Below are positions 9,123-18,572 of a DNA stretch of 64,000 bases, piece after piece. The notes under the pieces are model-generated. The model saw only the letters and a list, made by a program, of their open reading frames with translations. It was not told where the DNA came from and made no database searches. Source of the stretch: Pseudomonas delhiensis (lineage in GTDB: Bacteria; Pseudomonadota; Gammaproteobacteria; Pseudomonadales; Pseudomonadaceae); the NCBI RefSeq assembly GCF_900187975.1, contig NZ_FZPC01000006.1:186001-250000 (forward strand), given 5' to 3'. The translations under genes were made by a program, and so were the position numbers. Numbering within the stretch: the stretch's first letter is position 1; each line of letters opens with the position of its first letter.

Positions 9123-9794
9123 TCAGGCCTTGAGCGTCTTCACGCCCTCGGCGGTGCCGAGCAGCAGCAGGTCGGCCGGGCGCGCGGCGAACAGGCCCAC
9201 GGTGACCACGCCGACGATGTTGTTGATCTTCTCTTCCAGGGCCACCGGGCTGTCGATGCGCAGGTTGTGCACGTCGAGGATGATGTTGCCGTTGTCGGTC
9301 AGCACGCCGTCGCGGTAGACCGGGTCGCCGCCCAGCTTGACCAGCTCGCGGGCCACGTGGCTGCGGGCCATGGGGATGACTTCCACCGGCAGCGGGAAGG
9401 CGCCGAGCAGCGGCACCAGCTTGCTCTGGTCGGCGATGCAGATGAACCGCTTGGCCACGGCCGCGACGATCTTCTCGCGGGTCAGCGCGGCGCCGCCGCC
9501 CTTGATCAGCTCCAGGCGCTCGTTGCTCTCGTCGGCGCCGTCGACGTAGAACTCCAGCTCGCTGACGCTGTTCAGGTCGTAGACCGGGATGCCGTGGCCC
9601 TTCAGGCGCTGGGCGGTGGCCTCGGAGCTGGCCACGGCGCCGTCGAACTCGGCCTTGTGGCGGGCCAGCAGGTCGATGAAGAAGTTGGCGGTGGAGCCGG
9701 TGCCGACGCCGACGATGCTCTTGCTGTCGAGGTGCGGGAGGATGTGGTCGACGGCGGCCTGGGCCACGGCCTGCTTGAGCTGGTCCTGGTTCAT
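9123..9794 (-). CDS. rpiA: Ribose-5-phosphate isomerase A
   Basis: A 223-residue enzyme interconverting ribose 5-phosphate and ribulose 5-phosphate in the non-oxidative pentose phosphate pathway. The phosphate-binding motif is [11 protein letters not shown]. The active-site segments YVDGADESN and [14 protein letters not shown] carry the conserved Asp and Lys residues. The length is as expected for RpiA. The start at 9794 is chosen because [14 protein letters not shown] is the family N-terminus; the upstream extension to 9962 reads into the ilvA leader. It is divergent from ilvA, with a shared 136-base promoter region. Confidence 0.96.
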   Translation of the reverse strand: MNQDQLKQAVAQAAVDHILPHLDSKSIVGVGTGSTANFFIDLLARHKAEFDGAVASSEATAQRLKGHGIPVYDLNSVSELEFYVDGADESNERLELIKGGGAALTREKIVAAVAKRFICIADQSKLVPLLGAFPLPVEVIPMARSHVARELVKLGGDPVYRDGVLTDNGNIILDVHNLRIDSPVALEEKINNIVGVVTVGLFAARPADLLLLGTAEGVKTLKA

Positions 9795-9930
9795 CTGGGG
9801 GTTCCGGCAAAGGGGCTTGGGGCGCGAATTATAGCGGGGCCGCCGGGCGAATGTGGATTCGCCGCTCCCGCCGGCCGCCGACTGGAGTAGACTGCCGGCT
9901 TTGTGCCCCGTCCCTGCGAAGCCCGCCCCG

Positions 9931-11445
9931 ATGCTCGAACAGTACGTCAAGAAGATCCTCACCTCGCGCGTCTACGACGTCGCCGGGGAAACGCCCCTGC
10001 AACCGGCCCGCCGCCTCTCCGAGCGCCTGGACAACCAGGTGCTGCTCAAGCGCGAGGACCTGCAGCCGGTGTTCTCCTTCAAGATCCGCGGCGCCTACAA
10101 CAAGCTGGCGCAGCTGAGCCCCGGGGAACTGGCGCGCGGCGTGGTCACCGCCTCGGCCGGCAACCACGCCCAGGGCGTGGCCCTGGCGGCGAAGGAGCTG
10201 GGGGTGAAGGCGACCATCGTCATGCCGCGCACCACGCCGGAGCTGAAGGTCCAGGGCGTGCGCGCCCGCGGCGGCAAGGCGGTGCTGCACGGCGACGCCT
10301 TCCCCGAGGCGCTGGCGTATTCGCTGAAGCTGGTGGAAGAGAAGGGCTACGTCTACATCCACCCCTACGACGACCCGGACGTGATCGCAGGCCAAGGCAC
10401 CGTGGCCATGGAGATCCTCCGCCAGCACCCGGGGCGCCTGGACGCCATCTTCGTGCCGGTGGGCGGCGGCGGGCTGATCGCCGGCATCGCCGCCTACGTG
10501 AAGTACCTGCGCCCGGAGGTGAAGGTCATCGGCGTCGAGCCGGACGACTCCAACTGCCTGCAGGCCGCCATGGCCGCCGGCGAGCGCGTGGTGCTGGGCC
10601 AGGTCGGGCTGTTCGCCGACGGCGTGGCGGTGGCGCAGATCGGCCAGCACACCTTCGACATCTGCAAGCGCTACGTGGACGAAGTCATCACCGTCAGCAC
10701 CGACGAAATCTGCGCGGCGATCAAGGACATCTACGACGACACCCGCTCCATCACCGAGCCGGCCGGCGCCCTGGCGGTGGCCGGGATCAAGAAGTACGTC
10801 GAGCGCGACGACGCGCGCGGGCAGACCCTGGTGGCCATCGACTCCGGCGCCAACATCAACTTCGACCGCCTGCGCCACGTCGCCGAGCGCGCCGAGCTGG
10901 GCGAGAAGCGCGAAGCCATCATCGCCGTGACCATCCCCGAGCGCCCGGGCAGCTTCAAGGCCTTCTGCGAGGCCATCGGCAAGCGCCAGATCACCGAGTT
11001 CAACTACCGCTACAACACCGACAGCGAGGCGCACATCTTCGTCGGCGTGCAGACCCACCCGGACAGCGACCCGCGCGCCGTGCTGGTCGAGCAGCTGCGC
11101 GAGCAGGGCTTCCCGGTGCTGGACCTGACCGACAACGAGCTGGCCAAGCTGCACATCCGCCACATGGTCGGCGGCCACTCGCCGCGGGTCAGCGACGAGC
11201 AGGTGTTCCGCTTCGAGTTCCCCGAGCGCCCCGGCGCGCTGTTCAACTTCCTCAACAAGCTCGGCGGGCGCTGGAACATCACCATGTTCCACTACCGCAA
11301 CCACGGCGCCGCCGACGGCCGCGTGGTCGCCGGCCTGCAGGTGCCGGAGGAGGAGCGCCACAAGGTGGCGCAGGCGCTGGAGGAAATCGGCTACCCGTAC
11401 TGGGACGAGACCGACAACCCGGCCTACAAGCTGTTCCTCGGCTGA
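9931..11445 (+). CDS. ilvA: Threonine deaminase (threonine ammonia-lyase, biosynthetic)
   Basis: A 504-residue PLP enzyme making 2-oxobutanoate from threonine, the first step to isoleucine. The PLP lysine is in [13 protein letters not shown], and the phosphate-binding loop is [10 protein letters not shown]. The C-terminal 170 residues hold two ACT-like regulatory domains ([17 protein letters not shown] and [16 protein letters not shown]), the architecture of the isoleucine-inhibited, valine-activated biosynthetic enzyme. The ATG at 9931 gives the family N-terminus [17 protein letters not shown]. It lies opposite rpiA, as I recall for P. aeruginosa ilvA1. Confidence 0.96.
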   Translation: MLEQYVKKILTSRVYDVAGETPLQPARRLSERLDNQVLLKREDLQPVFSFKIRGAYNKLAQLSPGELARGVVTASAGNHAQGVALAAKELGVKATIVMPRTTPELKVQGVRARGGKAVLHGDAFPEALAYSLKLVEEKGYVYIHPYDDPDVIAGQGTVAMEILRQHPGRLDAIFVPVGGGGLIAGIAAYVKYLRPEVKVIGVEPDDSNCLQAAMAAGERVVLGQVGLFADGVAVAQIGQHTFDICKRYVDEVITVSTDEICAAIKDIYDDTRSITEPAGALAVAGIKKYVERDDARGQTLVAIDSGANINFDRLRHVAERAELGEKREAIIAVTIPERPGSFKAFCEAIGKRQITEFNYRYNTDSEAHIFVGVQTHPDSDPRAVLVEQLREQGFPVLDLTDNELAKLHIRHMVGGHSPRVSDEQVFRFEFPERPGALFNFLNKLGGRWNITMFHYRNHGAADGRVVAGLQVPEEERHKVAQALEEIGYPYWDETDNPAYKLFLG

Positions 11446-11561
11446 GGCCGGGCGGCCGGGTGGGGAACGCCGGGGCGGCACGCGCTGTCCCAGCTCAACC
11501 CGCCGGCCGGCAGCGCTGCTAGGCTGAGGGAACAGCCCGAATCGCGACAGGGACCGCCCGC

Positions 11562-12029
11562 ATGGAAACCTACCAGACCCTCAAGATCCTCCACGGCGTC
11601 GCCGTGGCCGTGCCGCTGCTGGCCATCGCCGGCCTCGCCTGGTACGGCTGGCGCAGCTGGCGCGGCGGGGATGCCGGCGTGCTGGCCAAGGCGCTGCGGC
11701 GCATCGGCCTGGCCGCCTGGGTACTGGTCGCCGGCTGCGTGGCCAGCCTGCCGCTCACCGGCTGGCAGATGGTCCACCGCGCCGGCTTCCCGCTGGGGCA
11801 GACCTGGCTGCTGGCCAGCGCCTGCCTGCTGATCCTGGTGGCGATCTTCTGGCTGCTGTTCACCGGCCGCCTGTGGCGCATCCGCCGCCTGGCGGTGAGC
11901 GCCCGCGACAGCGGCGAGCCGCTGGCCGAGGCGGCGGTGCGCGAGCTGCGCTTCGGCGCGGTGTTCTTCGCCCTGGCCCTGCTCGGCTGGCTGGCGATAC
12001 TCGCGCTGATGCTGGCCAAGCCGCTGTGA
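11562..12029 (+). CDS. DUF2269-like small integral membrane protein (first of two)
   Basis: A 155-residue protein with four hydrophobic helices, beginning METYQTLKILHGVAVAVPLL. The opening LKILH and the arrangement of helices resemble DUF2269 proteins. It is followed 22 bases later by a second protein of identical length and similar topology, so the two are probably co-transcribed and may form a heteromer (inference). No catalytic residues are recognisable, although a His in the first helix is conserved between the two proteins. Function is unknown. Confidence 0.75.
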   Translation: METYQTLKILHGVAVAVPLLAIAGLAWYGWRSWRGGDAGVLAKALRRIGLAAWVLVAGCVASLPLTGWQMVHRAGFPLGQTWLLASACLLILVAIFWLLFTGRLWRIRRLAVSARDSGEPLAEAAVRELRFGAVFFALALLGWLAILALMLAKPL

Positions 12030-12051
12030 GATCGACGGCGACGGAGCGCCG

Positions 12052-12519
12052 ATGAGCCCCTACCTGCTGCTCAAGACCCTGCACATCCTGTCTTCCACCT
12101 TGCTGTTCGGCACCGGCCTGGGCTCGGCCTACTACGCCTGGCGGGCCTGGCGCAGCGGCCACCTGGAGGTGATCCGGGCGACCTTCCGCCACCTGGTCAC
12201 CGCCGACTGGCTGTTCATCGCCACCACGGCGGTGTTCCAGCCGCTCAGCGGCGCCGCCATGGCGCACCTGGCCGGTTGGCCGCTGGACTCGGGCTGGCTG
12301 TCGTGGAGCCTGGCGCTGTACGTCTTCGCCGGCGCCTGCTGGCTGCCGGTGGTGTGGCTGCAGATCCGCGTGCGCGACATGGCCGAGGCGGCGCACCGCG
12401 ATGGCACGGCGCTGCCGCCGCGGGCCTTCCTCTACATGCGCTGGTGGTTCGCCCTGGGCTGGCCGGCGTTCCTGGCCTTCCTGGCGATCTTCCACCTGAT
12501 GGTCAACAAGGGCTTCTGA
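12052..12519 (+). CDS. DUF2269 integral membrane protein (second of two)
   Basis: A 155-residue four-helix membrane protein, beginning MSPYLLLKTLHILSSTLLFG. The LKTLHILSSTLLFGTG opening is the clearest DUF2269 hallmark. It shares topology and the first-helix LK-LH motif with its upstream neighbour, so the pair looks like an old tandem duplication. The stop is only six bases from the converging HAD gene. No function is known for the family. Confidence 0.82.
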   Translation: MSPYLLLKTLHILSSTLLFGTGLGSAYYAWRAWRSGHLEVIRATFRHLVTADWLFIATTAVFQPLSGAAMAHLAGWPLDSGWLSWSLALYVFAGACWLPVVWLQIRVRDMAEAAHRDGTALPPRAFLYMRWWFALGWPAFLAFLAIFHLMVNKGF

Positions 12520-12525
12520 GGCGGC

Positions 12526-13185
12526 TCAGTCGCGCAGGCTGAGCACCGGCCAGCCGCGCGCCTGGGCGGTGGCGCGCAGGACCTCGTCCGGGTCGACCGC
12601 CACCGGGTGGGCCACCACTTCCAGCAGCGGCAGGTCGTTGCGCGAGTCGCTATAGAAGTAGCTGTCTTCCAGGCCCATGCCGGTTTCCTGCAGCCAGCGC
12701 TGCAGGCGCGTCACCTTGCCGCCCTGGAAGCAGGGCACGTCGAAGGTGCGGCCGGTGTAGAGGCCGTCGCGCATCTCGCACTCGGTGGCGATCAGCGTTT
12801 CCACGCCCAGGCGCTCGGCGATGGGGCCGGTGACGAAGCGGTTGGTGGCGGTGATGATCACCAGGCGGTCGCCGGCGGCGCGGTGCTCGGCCAGCAGGGC
12901 TTCGCCGCGGGGCAGGATGATCGGCTCGATGACCTCTTCCATGAACTGGCGATGCCAGGTGGCCAGCTGCTCCAGGCTGTTGCGGCCGAGGATCGCCTGG
13001 GTGAAGGCCTGGTAGGCGAACACGTCCAGGGTGCCGGCCTGGTAGTCGGCATAGAAGGCATCGTTGCGCGCCTGGTATTCGCCGGCGTCGACCAGGCCGC
13101 GCTGGCACAGCCATTCGCCCCAGCTGTGGTCGCTGTCACCGGCCAGCAGGGTGTTGTCGAGGTCGAAGAGGGCCAGACGCGCCAT
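12526..13185 (-). CDS. HAD-superfamily phosphatase, SerB-like subfamily IB
   Basis: A 219-residue haloacid dehalogenase-type phosphohydrolase. Motif I is LFDLDNTLL (nucleophile Asp and acid/base Asp, residues 8-10 region). Motif II is the IITATNRF Thr, motif III is the Lys in GGKVTRLQ, and motif IV is [11 protein letters not shown]. This is the SerB/HAD-IB pattern with a helical cap, as in phosphoserine or phosphatidylglycerophosphate phosphatase relatives. The substrate is not evident. It is divergent from rppH. The same neighbour pair is, as I recall, present in P. aeruginosa. Confidence 0.9.
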   Translation of the reverse strand: MARLALFDLDNTLLAGDSDHSWGEWLCQRGLVDAGEYQARNDAFYADYQAGTLDVFAYQAFTQAILGRNSLEQLATWHRQFMEEVIEPIILPRGEALLAEHRAAGDRLVIITATNRFVTGPIAERLGVETLIATECEMRDGLYTGRTFDVPCFQGGKVTRLQRWLQETGMGLEDSYFYSDSRNDLPLLEVVAHPVAVDPDEVLRATAQARGWPVLSLRD

Positions 13186-13330
13186 GGTTCACCATTGATT
13201 GCGAAAGCGGAAAAGTCGCCTAGAGTAACGGCTTTTGCCCGCCCTGCCCATGCGCGCCAAGCCTCGCGTTGCCGCTGTCACAGGCTTTGTGGAACAATGC
13301 GGGCACACGCGTTTTCGAGGATGTACCGCC

Positions 13331-13810
13331 GTGATCGATCCCGATGGTTTTCGCCCCAATGTCGGCATCATCCTCTCCAACGAGGCCGGTCAGGTTCTGT
13401 GGGCGCGGCGCATCAACCAGGAGGCCTGGCAGTTCCCGCAAGGCGGCATCAACGCCCGGGAAACTCCTGAAGAGGCGCTGTTCCGCGAGTTGAACGAAGA
13501 GATCGGCCTGGAAGAGCAGGATGTGCGCATTCTCGCCTGCACCCGCGGCTGGTTGCGCTATCGTCTGCCGCAACGGCTGGTGCGCACCAACAGCCAACCG
13601 CTGTGCATCGGCCAGAAACAGAAGTGGTTCCTGCTGCGCCTGACCGGCGACGAGAACCGGGTACGCATGGATGTGACCGGCAAGCCGGAGTTCGATGGCT
13701 GGCGCTGGGTGAGTTACTGGTATCCCCTGGGGCAGGTGGTGACCTTCAAGCGCGAGGTCTACCGGCGGGCCCTGAAGGAACTGGCGCCGCGCCTGCTGGC
13801 GCGGGACTGA
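13331..13810 (+). CDS. rppH: RNA pyrophosphohydrolase (Nudix), GTG start
   Basis: A 159-residue Nudix enzyme that removes pyrophosphate from the 5' end of mRNAs and starts RNaseE-dependent decay. The Nudix box runs [20 protein letters not shown] then IGL, with all catalytic glutamates present. I chose the GTG at 13331 ([14 protein letters not shown] after the initiator) over the longer frame from 13235, because it reproduces the usual 159-residue length and N-terminus. It is 21 bases upstream of ptsP, a linkage widely conserved in gammaproteobacteria, so the two form an operon. Confidence 0.95.
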   Translation: MIDPDGFRPNVGIILSNEAGQVLWARRINQEAWQFPQGGINARETPEEALFRELNEEIGLEEQDVRILACTRGWLRYRLPQRLVRTNSQPLCIGQKQKWFLLRLTGDENRVRMDVTGKPEFDGWRWVSYWYPLGQVVTFKREVYRRALKELAPRLLARD

Positions 13811-13831
13811 ATAGGAGATAAGGCCCTGAGC

Positions 13832-16111
13832 ATGCTCAACACGCTGCGCAAGATCGTCCAGGAAGTGAACGCCGCCAAGGACCTGAGGGCGGCGCTGGGC
13901 ATCATCGTGCTGCGGGTCAAGGAAGCCATGGGCACCCAGGTGTGCTCGGTCTATCTGCTCGACGCCGACACCAACCGTTTCGTCCTGATGGCCACCGAGG
14001 GCCTGAACAAGCGCTCCATCGGCAAGGTCAGCATGGCCCCCAACGAAGGCCTGGTGGGCCTGGTGGGCACCCGCGAGGAGCCGCTGAACCTGGAGAACGC
14101 CTCCGAGCACCCGCGCTACCGCTACTTCGCCGAGACCGGCGAGGAACGCTACGCTTCCTTCCTCGGCGCCCCGATCATCCACCACCGCCGGGTGATGGGC
14201 GTGCTGGTGGTGCAGCAGAAGGAGAAGCGCCAGTTCGACGAGGGCGAGGAAGCCTTCCTGGTGACCATGAGCGCGCAGCTCGCCGGGGTCATCGCCCACG
14301 CCGAGGCCACCGGTTCGATCCGTGGCCTGGGCAAGCTCGGCAAGGGCATCCAGGAGGCCAAGTTCGTCGGCGTGCCCGGCGCCCCCGGCGTGGCCGTGGG
14401 CAAGGCCGTGGTGGTGCTGCCGCCGGCCGACCTGGAAGTGGTCCCGGACAAGCCCATCGACGACGTCGAGGCCGAGGTCGAGCGCTTCAAACAGGCCCTG
14501 GAGTCGGTCCGCGAGGACATGCGCAACCTCTCCAGCAAGCTCGCCACCCAGCTGCGCAAGGAAGAACGCGCGCTGTTCGACGTCTACCTGATGATGCTCG
14601 ACGACGCCTCCATCGGCCAGGAGGTCAAGCGCATCATCCGCTCCGGCCAGTGGGCCCAGGGCGCCCTGCGCCAGGTGGTGATGGAGCACGTGGCGCGCTT
14701 CGAGCTGATGGACGACGCCTACCTGCGCGAGCGCGCCTCCGACGTCAAGGACATCGGCCGGCGCATCCTCGCCTACCTGCAGGAAGAGCGTAAGCAGAAC
14801 CTGACCTACCCGGACCAGACCATCATCGTCAGCGAGGAACTGTCCCCGGCGATGCTCGGCGAGGTGCCCGAGGGCAAGCTGGTGGGCCTGATCTCGGTGC
14901 TCGGCTCGGGCAACTCCCACGTGGCGATCCTTGCCCGCGCCATGGGCATCCCCACGGTGATGGGCGCGGTCGACCTGCCGTATTCCAAGGTCGACGGCAT
15001 CGACCTGATCGTCGACGGCTACCACGGCGAGATCTACACCAACCCGTCGCCGCAGCTGGTCAAGCAGTACGGCGAAGTGGTCGCCGAGGAGAAGGAGCTG
15101 AGCAAGGGCCTGGCCGCGCTGCGCGAGCTGCCCTGCGAGACCCTCGACGGCCACCGCATGCCGCTGTGGGTCAACACCGGCCTGCTGGCCGACGTGGCCC
15201 GCGCCCAGGAGCGCGGCGCCGAGGGCGTGGGCCTGTACCGCACGGAAGTGCCGTTCATGATCAACGACCGCTTCCCCAGCGAAAAGGAGCAGCTGGCGAT
15301 CTACCGCGAGCAGCTCTCGGCCTTCCACCCGCTGCCGGTGACCATGCGCACCCTGGACATCGGCGGCGACAAGGCGCTGTCCTACTTCCCGATCAAGGAA
15401 GACAACCCCTTCCTCGGCTGGCGCGGCATCCGCGTCACCCTAGACCACCCGGAAATCTTCCTGGTGCAGACGCGCGCCATGCTCAAGGCCAGCGAGGGCC
15501 TGAACAACCTGCGCATCCTGCTGCCGATGATCTCCGGCACCCACGAGCTGGAAGAGGCGCTGCACCTGATCCACCGCGCCTGGGGCGAGATCCGCGACGA
15601 AGGCGTGGACATCCCCATGCCGCCCATCGGCATGATGGTGGAGATCCCCGCGGCGGTGTACCAGACCCGCGAGCTGGCGCGCCAGGTGGACTTCCTCTCG
15701 GTCGGCTCCAACGACCTGACCCAGTACCTGCTGGCGGTGGACCGCAACAACCCCCGCGTGGCCGACCTCTACGACTACCTGCACCCGGCGGTGCTGCAGG
15801 CGCTGAAGAAGGTGGTCGACGACGCCCACGCCGAAGGCAAGCCGGTGAGCATCTGCGGCGAGATGGCCGGCGACCCGGCGGCCGCGGTGCTGCTCATGGC
15901 CATGGGCTTCGACTCGCTGTCGATGAACGCCACCAACCTGCCCAAGGTGAAGTGGCTGTTGCGCCAGATCACCCTGGGCAAGGCCCGCGAGCTGCTCGGC
16001 CAACTGATGACCTTCGACAACCCGCAGGTGATCCACAGCTCCCTGCACCTGGCTTTGCGCAACCTCGGCCTCGGCCGGGTGATCAACCCGGCGGCGACCA
16101 TCCAGGGCTGA
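13832..16111 (+). CDS. ptsP: PTS-Ntr enzyme I (phosphoenolpyruvate phosphotransferase)
   Basis: A 759-residue cytoplasmic EI(Ntr) that takes phosphate from PEP and passes it to NPr and then PtsN in the nitrogen phosphotransferase chain. An N-terminal GAF domain (about residues 1-150; LRKIVQEVNAAKDL at the start) precedes the EI core. The phosphorylated His is in SGNSHVAILARAMGIP. The PEP-binding barrel shows GLYRTEVPFMI, and the catalytic Cys is in SICGEMAGDP. It follows rppH closely. The full family length is present and nothing is broken. Confidence 0.96.
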   Translation: MLNTLRKIVQEVNAAKDLRAALGIIVLRVKEAMGTQVCSVYLLDADTNRFVLMATEGLNKRSIGKVSMAPNEGLVGLVGTREEPLNLENASEHPRYRYFAETGEERYASFLGAPIIHHRRVMGVLVVQQKEKRQFDEGEEAFLVTMSAQLAGVIAHAEATGSIRGLGKLGKGIQEAKFVGVPGAPGVAVGKAVVVLPPADLEVVPDKPIDDVEAEVERFKQALESVREDMRNLSSKLATQLRKEERALFDVYLMMLDDASIGQEVKRIIRSGQWAQGALRQVVMEHVARFELMDDAYLRERASDVKDIGRRILAYLQEERKQNLTYPDQTIIVSEELSPAMLGEVPEGKLVGLISVLGSGNSHVAILARAMGIPTVMGAVDLPYSKVDGIDLIVDGYHGEIYTNPSPQLVKQYGEVVAEEKELSKGLAALRELPCETLDGHRMPLWVNTGLLADVARAQERGAEGVGLYRTEVPFMINDRFPSEKEQLAIYREQLSAFHPLPVTMRTLDIGGDKALSYFPIKEDNPFLGWRGIRVTLDHPEIFLVQTRAMLKASEGLNNLRILLPMISGTHELEEALHLIHRAWGEIRDEGVDIPMPPIGMMVEIPAAVYQTRELARQVDFLSVGSNDLTQYLLAVDRNNPRVADLYDYLHPAVLQALKKVVDDAHAEGKPVSICGEMAGDPAAAVLLMAMGFDSLSMNATNLPKVKWLLRQITLGKARELLGQLMTFDNPQVIHSSLHLALRNLGLGRVINPAATIQG

Positions 16112-16187
16112 GCCTGGGGCGCCGCCCTCCCCGGAGCCGAGTCGTCCCCGGGGCCCCGTACACGCCGGCAGCGCCGGGAGAAGGCTT

Positions 16188-17210
16188 ATGGATGAGCAAC
16201 AAGCGTGCGCGGACGACCGCGAAGCCATCGAGAAGACCCTCCGCTATGCCCTGGAGATCGTCAGCGACGGCATCTGGGACTGGGACATCCGCAGCGACGA
16301 CGTCAAGCGCAGCCCCGGCTGGTACCGCATGCTCGGCTACCCCATCGACGGCCTGCCGGAGAACGTCGCCACCTGGCACTCGGTGATCCACCCGGACGAC
16401 TTCCCCCGCGTCATGCGCAGCTTCCAGGCCTACCTGGACGGGCGGCAGGCGGCCTACGCCGAGGAGTACCGCTGCCTCTGCGCCAACGGCGAGTACCTGT
16501 GGATAAGGGACCATGGCCGCTTCGTCGAATTCGACGAGCAGGGCCGTGCCACGCGGATGATCGGCGCCCACCACAACATCCACGAGCGCAAGCTGATCGA
16601 GCTGGAGCTGAAGCGGCGCAACGAGGAGCTGCGCGAACTCAACCGCAACCTCGAACAACTGGTCGAACAGCGCACCGAGGCCCTGCGCCAGGCCAACCTG
16701 GCCCTGGCCGAGCAGGCCGCGGTGGCGGTGCGCCTGAGCGAGACCGACCCGCTGACGCAGATCTTCAACCGGCGCCGCTTCGAAAGCAGCCTGCAGCAGG
16801 AGTGGCAGCGCTTCCAGCGCCACGACCAGCAGGTCAGCCTGCTGATGTTCGACCTCGACCACTTCAAGCGCATCAACGACCTCTTCGGCCACCCGGTCGG
16901 CGACCGCGTACTGGTGGCGGTGACCCAGGCGGTGCGCCAGACCCTGCGCGAGGAAGACTGCTTCGCCCGCTGGGGCGGCGAGGAATTCATCGTGCTGCTG
17001 CCCAACACCCCGGTGGCCTCCGCCACCCGCCTGGCCGAGCGCTTGCGCCTGCACATCCGCGAGGCCTGCGGCGAGCTGGAGCAACCCCTCACCGCCAGCT
17101 TCGCCCTGGCCGGCATGCGCCGCGCCGAATCCCTGGAGGGCCTGCTGCGTCGCCTGGACGACGCGCTCTACCGGGCCAAGCGCCTGCGCGATGCCATCGA
17201 GGTGTGCTAG
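16188..17210 (+). CDS. PAS-GGDEF diguanylate cyclase
   Basis: A 340-residue soluble protein. A PAS_3 domain occupies about residues 15-135 (SDGIWDWDI, GWYRMLGYP, VIHPDDFPRV). A coiled coil follows (ELELKRRNEELRELNRNL onward, to about 180), then a GGDEF domain (DPLTQIFNRRRFE, DLDHFKRINDLFGH). The active site reads GGEEF (RWGGEEFIVL), a catalytically competent form, so the protein should make cyclic di-GMP from two GTP. No RxxD inhibitory site is obvious immediately upstream of GGEEF. GGAG-like AGAAGG precedes the ATG. It is probably a separate unit after ptsP. Confidence 0.92.
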   Translation: MDEQQACADDREAIEKTLRYALEIVSDGIWDWDIRSDDVKRSPGWYRMLGYPIDGLPENVATWHSVIHPDDFPRVMRSFQAYLDGRQAAYAEEYRCLCANGEYLWIRDHGRFVEFDEQGRATRMIGAHHNIHERKLIELELKRRNEELRELNRNLEQLVEQRTEALRQANLALAEQAAVAVRLSETDPLTQIFNRRRFESSLQQEWQRFQRHDQQVSLLMFDLDHFKRINDLFGHPVGDRVLVAVTQAVRQTLREEDCFARWGGEEFIVLLPNTPVASATRLAERLRLHIREACGELEQPLTASFALAGMRRAESLEGLLRRLDDALYRAKRLRDAIEVC

Positions 17211-17225
17211 GCCGCAGCGCATGGT

Positions 17226-17269
17226 GTAGCGGGCCCTGCCCGCGAATCGCGCGCAGGGCGCGCTCCTAC
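17226..17269. repeat. REP-like unit, GTAGGAGCGGGCCC family
   Basis: An imperfect palindrome from GTAG to CTCCTAC containing GGGCCCTGCCCGCGAATCGC. It is nearly identical to the element at 33797-33843, which differs at only a few positions. Confidence 0.8.
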
Positions 17270-17294
17270 ATGGAGATGGCGTGGGTGGGGCGGC

Positions 17295-17362
17295 GTAGGA
17301 GCGGATCTCATCCGCGAATCGCGCCGGAACCTCCGGCTATCGCGGAAAAGTTCCGCTCCTAC
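17295..17362. repeat. REP-like unit, GTAGGAGCGGA family
   Basis: Bounded by GTAGGAGCGGA on the left and TCCGCTCCTAC on the right, with internal CCGCGAATCGCG. The ends are perfect inverted repeats of 11 bases (GTAGGAGCGGA versus TCCGCTCCTAC). Confidence 0.75.
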
Positions 17363-17410
17363 GGGAGGGAATACCGTGCCGCCCGGCAACTGTAGGACGA
17401 ACCCGCAACC

Positions 17411-17445
17411 CCCTCCCTAACCCTCCCCCGCAAGCGGGAGAGGGG
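17411..17445. repeat. CCCTC/GAGGG hairpin repeat
   Basis: CCCTCCCTAACCCTCCCCCG, then CAAG, then CGGGAGAGGGG. The same family occurs at 20341-20374 (opposite orientation) and 33558-33595. Confidence 0.7.
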
Positions 17446-17488
17446 ATCGTCCGTGCCTGCTGGAAGCGTGTGCCTCACGGCTGATCCC

Positions 17489-17585
17489 GTAGGGCGCATA
17501 ACCGTTCGCGGTTATCCGCCGTTGGCCCCTGCGCGGGATTGGCATTCGGAACGGCGGATAACCCCTTCGGGGTTATTCGCCCTAC
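17489..17585. repeat. REP/REPIN-like repeat pair, GTAGGGCG family
   Basis: Second complete pair, bounded by GTAGGGCG and CGCCCTAC. The left unit contains ATAACCGTTCGCGGTTAT and the right unit ATAACCCCTTCGGGGTTAT. Inner spacer and total length (97 bp) match the pair at 5640-5735 within one base, which suggests they move or amplify as a pair. Confidence 0.82.
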
Positions 17586-17626
17586 GGGTGCCTTTCGTAG
17601 GCGCGAGCTTTCCCCCGTAGCGGGCC

Positions 17627-18379
17627 CTAGGCGTCGAGCACCAGGCGCACCTCGCCCAGGTGGGCCCCTTCCGGACCGAAGCTGCGTTCGATGAACTCCC
17701 GGCGCCCGTCGGCATGCACCCGCAGCACGCTGCTGGCACGGGTGCCATAGTTGGCGCTGGCGATGAACACGCTGGACAGCAGGCGCTCGGTGGCCAGGCC
17801 GACGCCGGTTTCCGGCAGCCGTTCGTCGGCGGGGCGCTCGCGGTCGCCGAGCAGCCCCAGCAGGGTATCGGGCTCGGCTTCGTCGAGGTGTTCCTCAAGG
17901 GCGGCGCGGGCGCGCAGCAGCTTGGGCCAGGGCGTATCCAGCGTGGCATTGGACAGGCCGTGCAGCCCGGCCGGCAGTTCCCGTGGCGCGCCGTCGCGGG
18001 GGTTGAAGTAGCAGAGCTGGCGGGCGTCGCCGACCAGCAGGTTGAACCCGGAATATTCGCTGGCGCGGCGCTGCACCTCGGCGAGGTAGGCCAGCGGCGC
18101 CTGGCGGCCGCGCAGGAAGCCGGCCACCAGTTCGCCGCGGGAGCGCGGCCCCAGCGGCTGGCCCGGATCACGCACGTTGGTCAGGGCGGCGAAACGCCCG
18201 CCAGGCCCCAGGCCCATCCACGTGCCGCCGGCCTCCAGGTCGCGCCCGGCATAGACCTCCGGCGCATCCTCCCAGGCCGCCAGCGGCAGGGTGGGGCGGG
18301 CATAGAACTCGTCGCGGTTGGCCGCGACTATCAGCGGCATGGCGTGTCCGGGGCGCCAGGCAAGGACGATCAGGCACAT
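17627..18379 (-). CDS. NRDE-family protein (TANGO2-like)
   Basis: A 250-residue protein whose N-terminus MCLIVLAWRPGHAMPLIVAA, followed by NRDEF, is the defining NRDE signature. A second conserved stretch is GGTWMGLGPGGRFAALTN. Cys2 is in the position expected for an N-terminal nucleophile, so an amidohydrolase-like fold is possible. The biochemical role in bacteria is not settled; the eukaryotic homologue TANGO2 is linked to haem and lipid handling. The upstream extension to 18574 is rejected because MCL is the invariant N-terminus. It is divergent from the TSUP permease across a 193-base spacer. Confidence 0.9.
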   Translation of the reverse strand: MCLIVLAWRPGHAMPLIVAANRDEFYARPTLPLAAWEDAPEVYAGRDLEAGGTWMGLGPGGRFAALTNVRDPGQPLGPRSRGELVAGFLRGRQAPLAYLAEVQRRASEYSGFNLLVGDARQLCYFNPRDGAPRELPAGLHGLSNATLDTPWPKLLRARAALEEHLDEAEPDTLLGLLGDRERPADERLPETGVGLATERLLSSVFIASANYGTRASSVLRVHADGRREFIERSFGPEGAHLGEVRLVLDA

Positions 18380-18572
18380 GGGGCAGGGCCCTGCGGTGGT
18401 GGTCCAGGCAGGGTAGGTAACTGGCGGTGGCAACTCAATAGCCGCCGTTGCCCGCGCGCGGCGCAGGATGAAATTTTCTTCATATCGGTACCGAAAGGCC
18501 CGTTGCACCGCGGGCGGCTGCCGTCGCCGGCGCATTTTCGGTACCATGCCGCTTTTGCCACCCGAGGTCTCC

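Larger units (their letters stand above)
17211..17626. other. Repeat-filled intergenic region
   Basis: No gene. It is almost entirely composed of repeat elements: two GTAGGAGCG-type units (17226-17269 and 17295-17362), a CCCTCCC...GGGAGAGGGG element (17411-17445) and a GTAGGGCG-type pair (17489-17585). The diguanylate cyclase and the NRDE gene converge onto it. Confidence 0.8.
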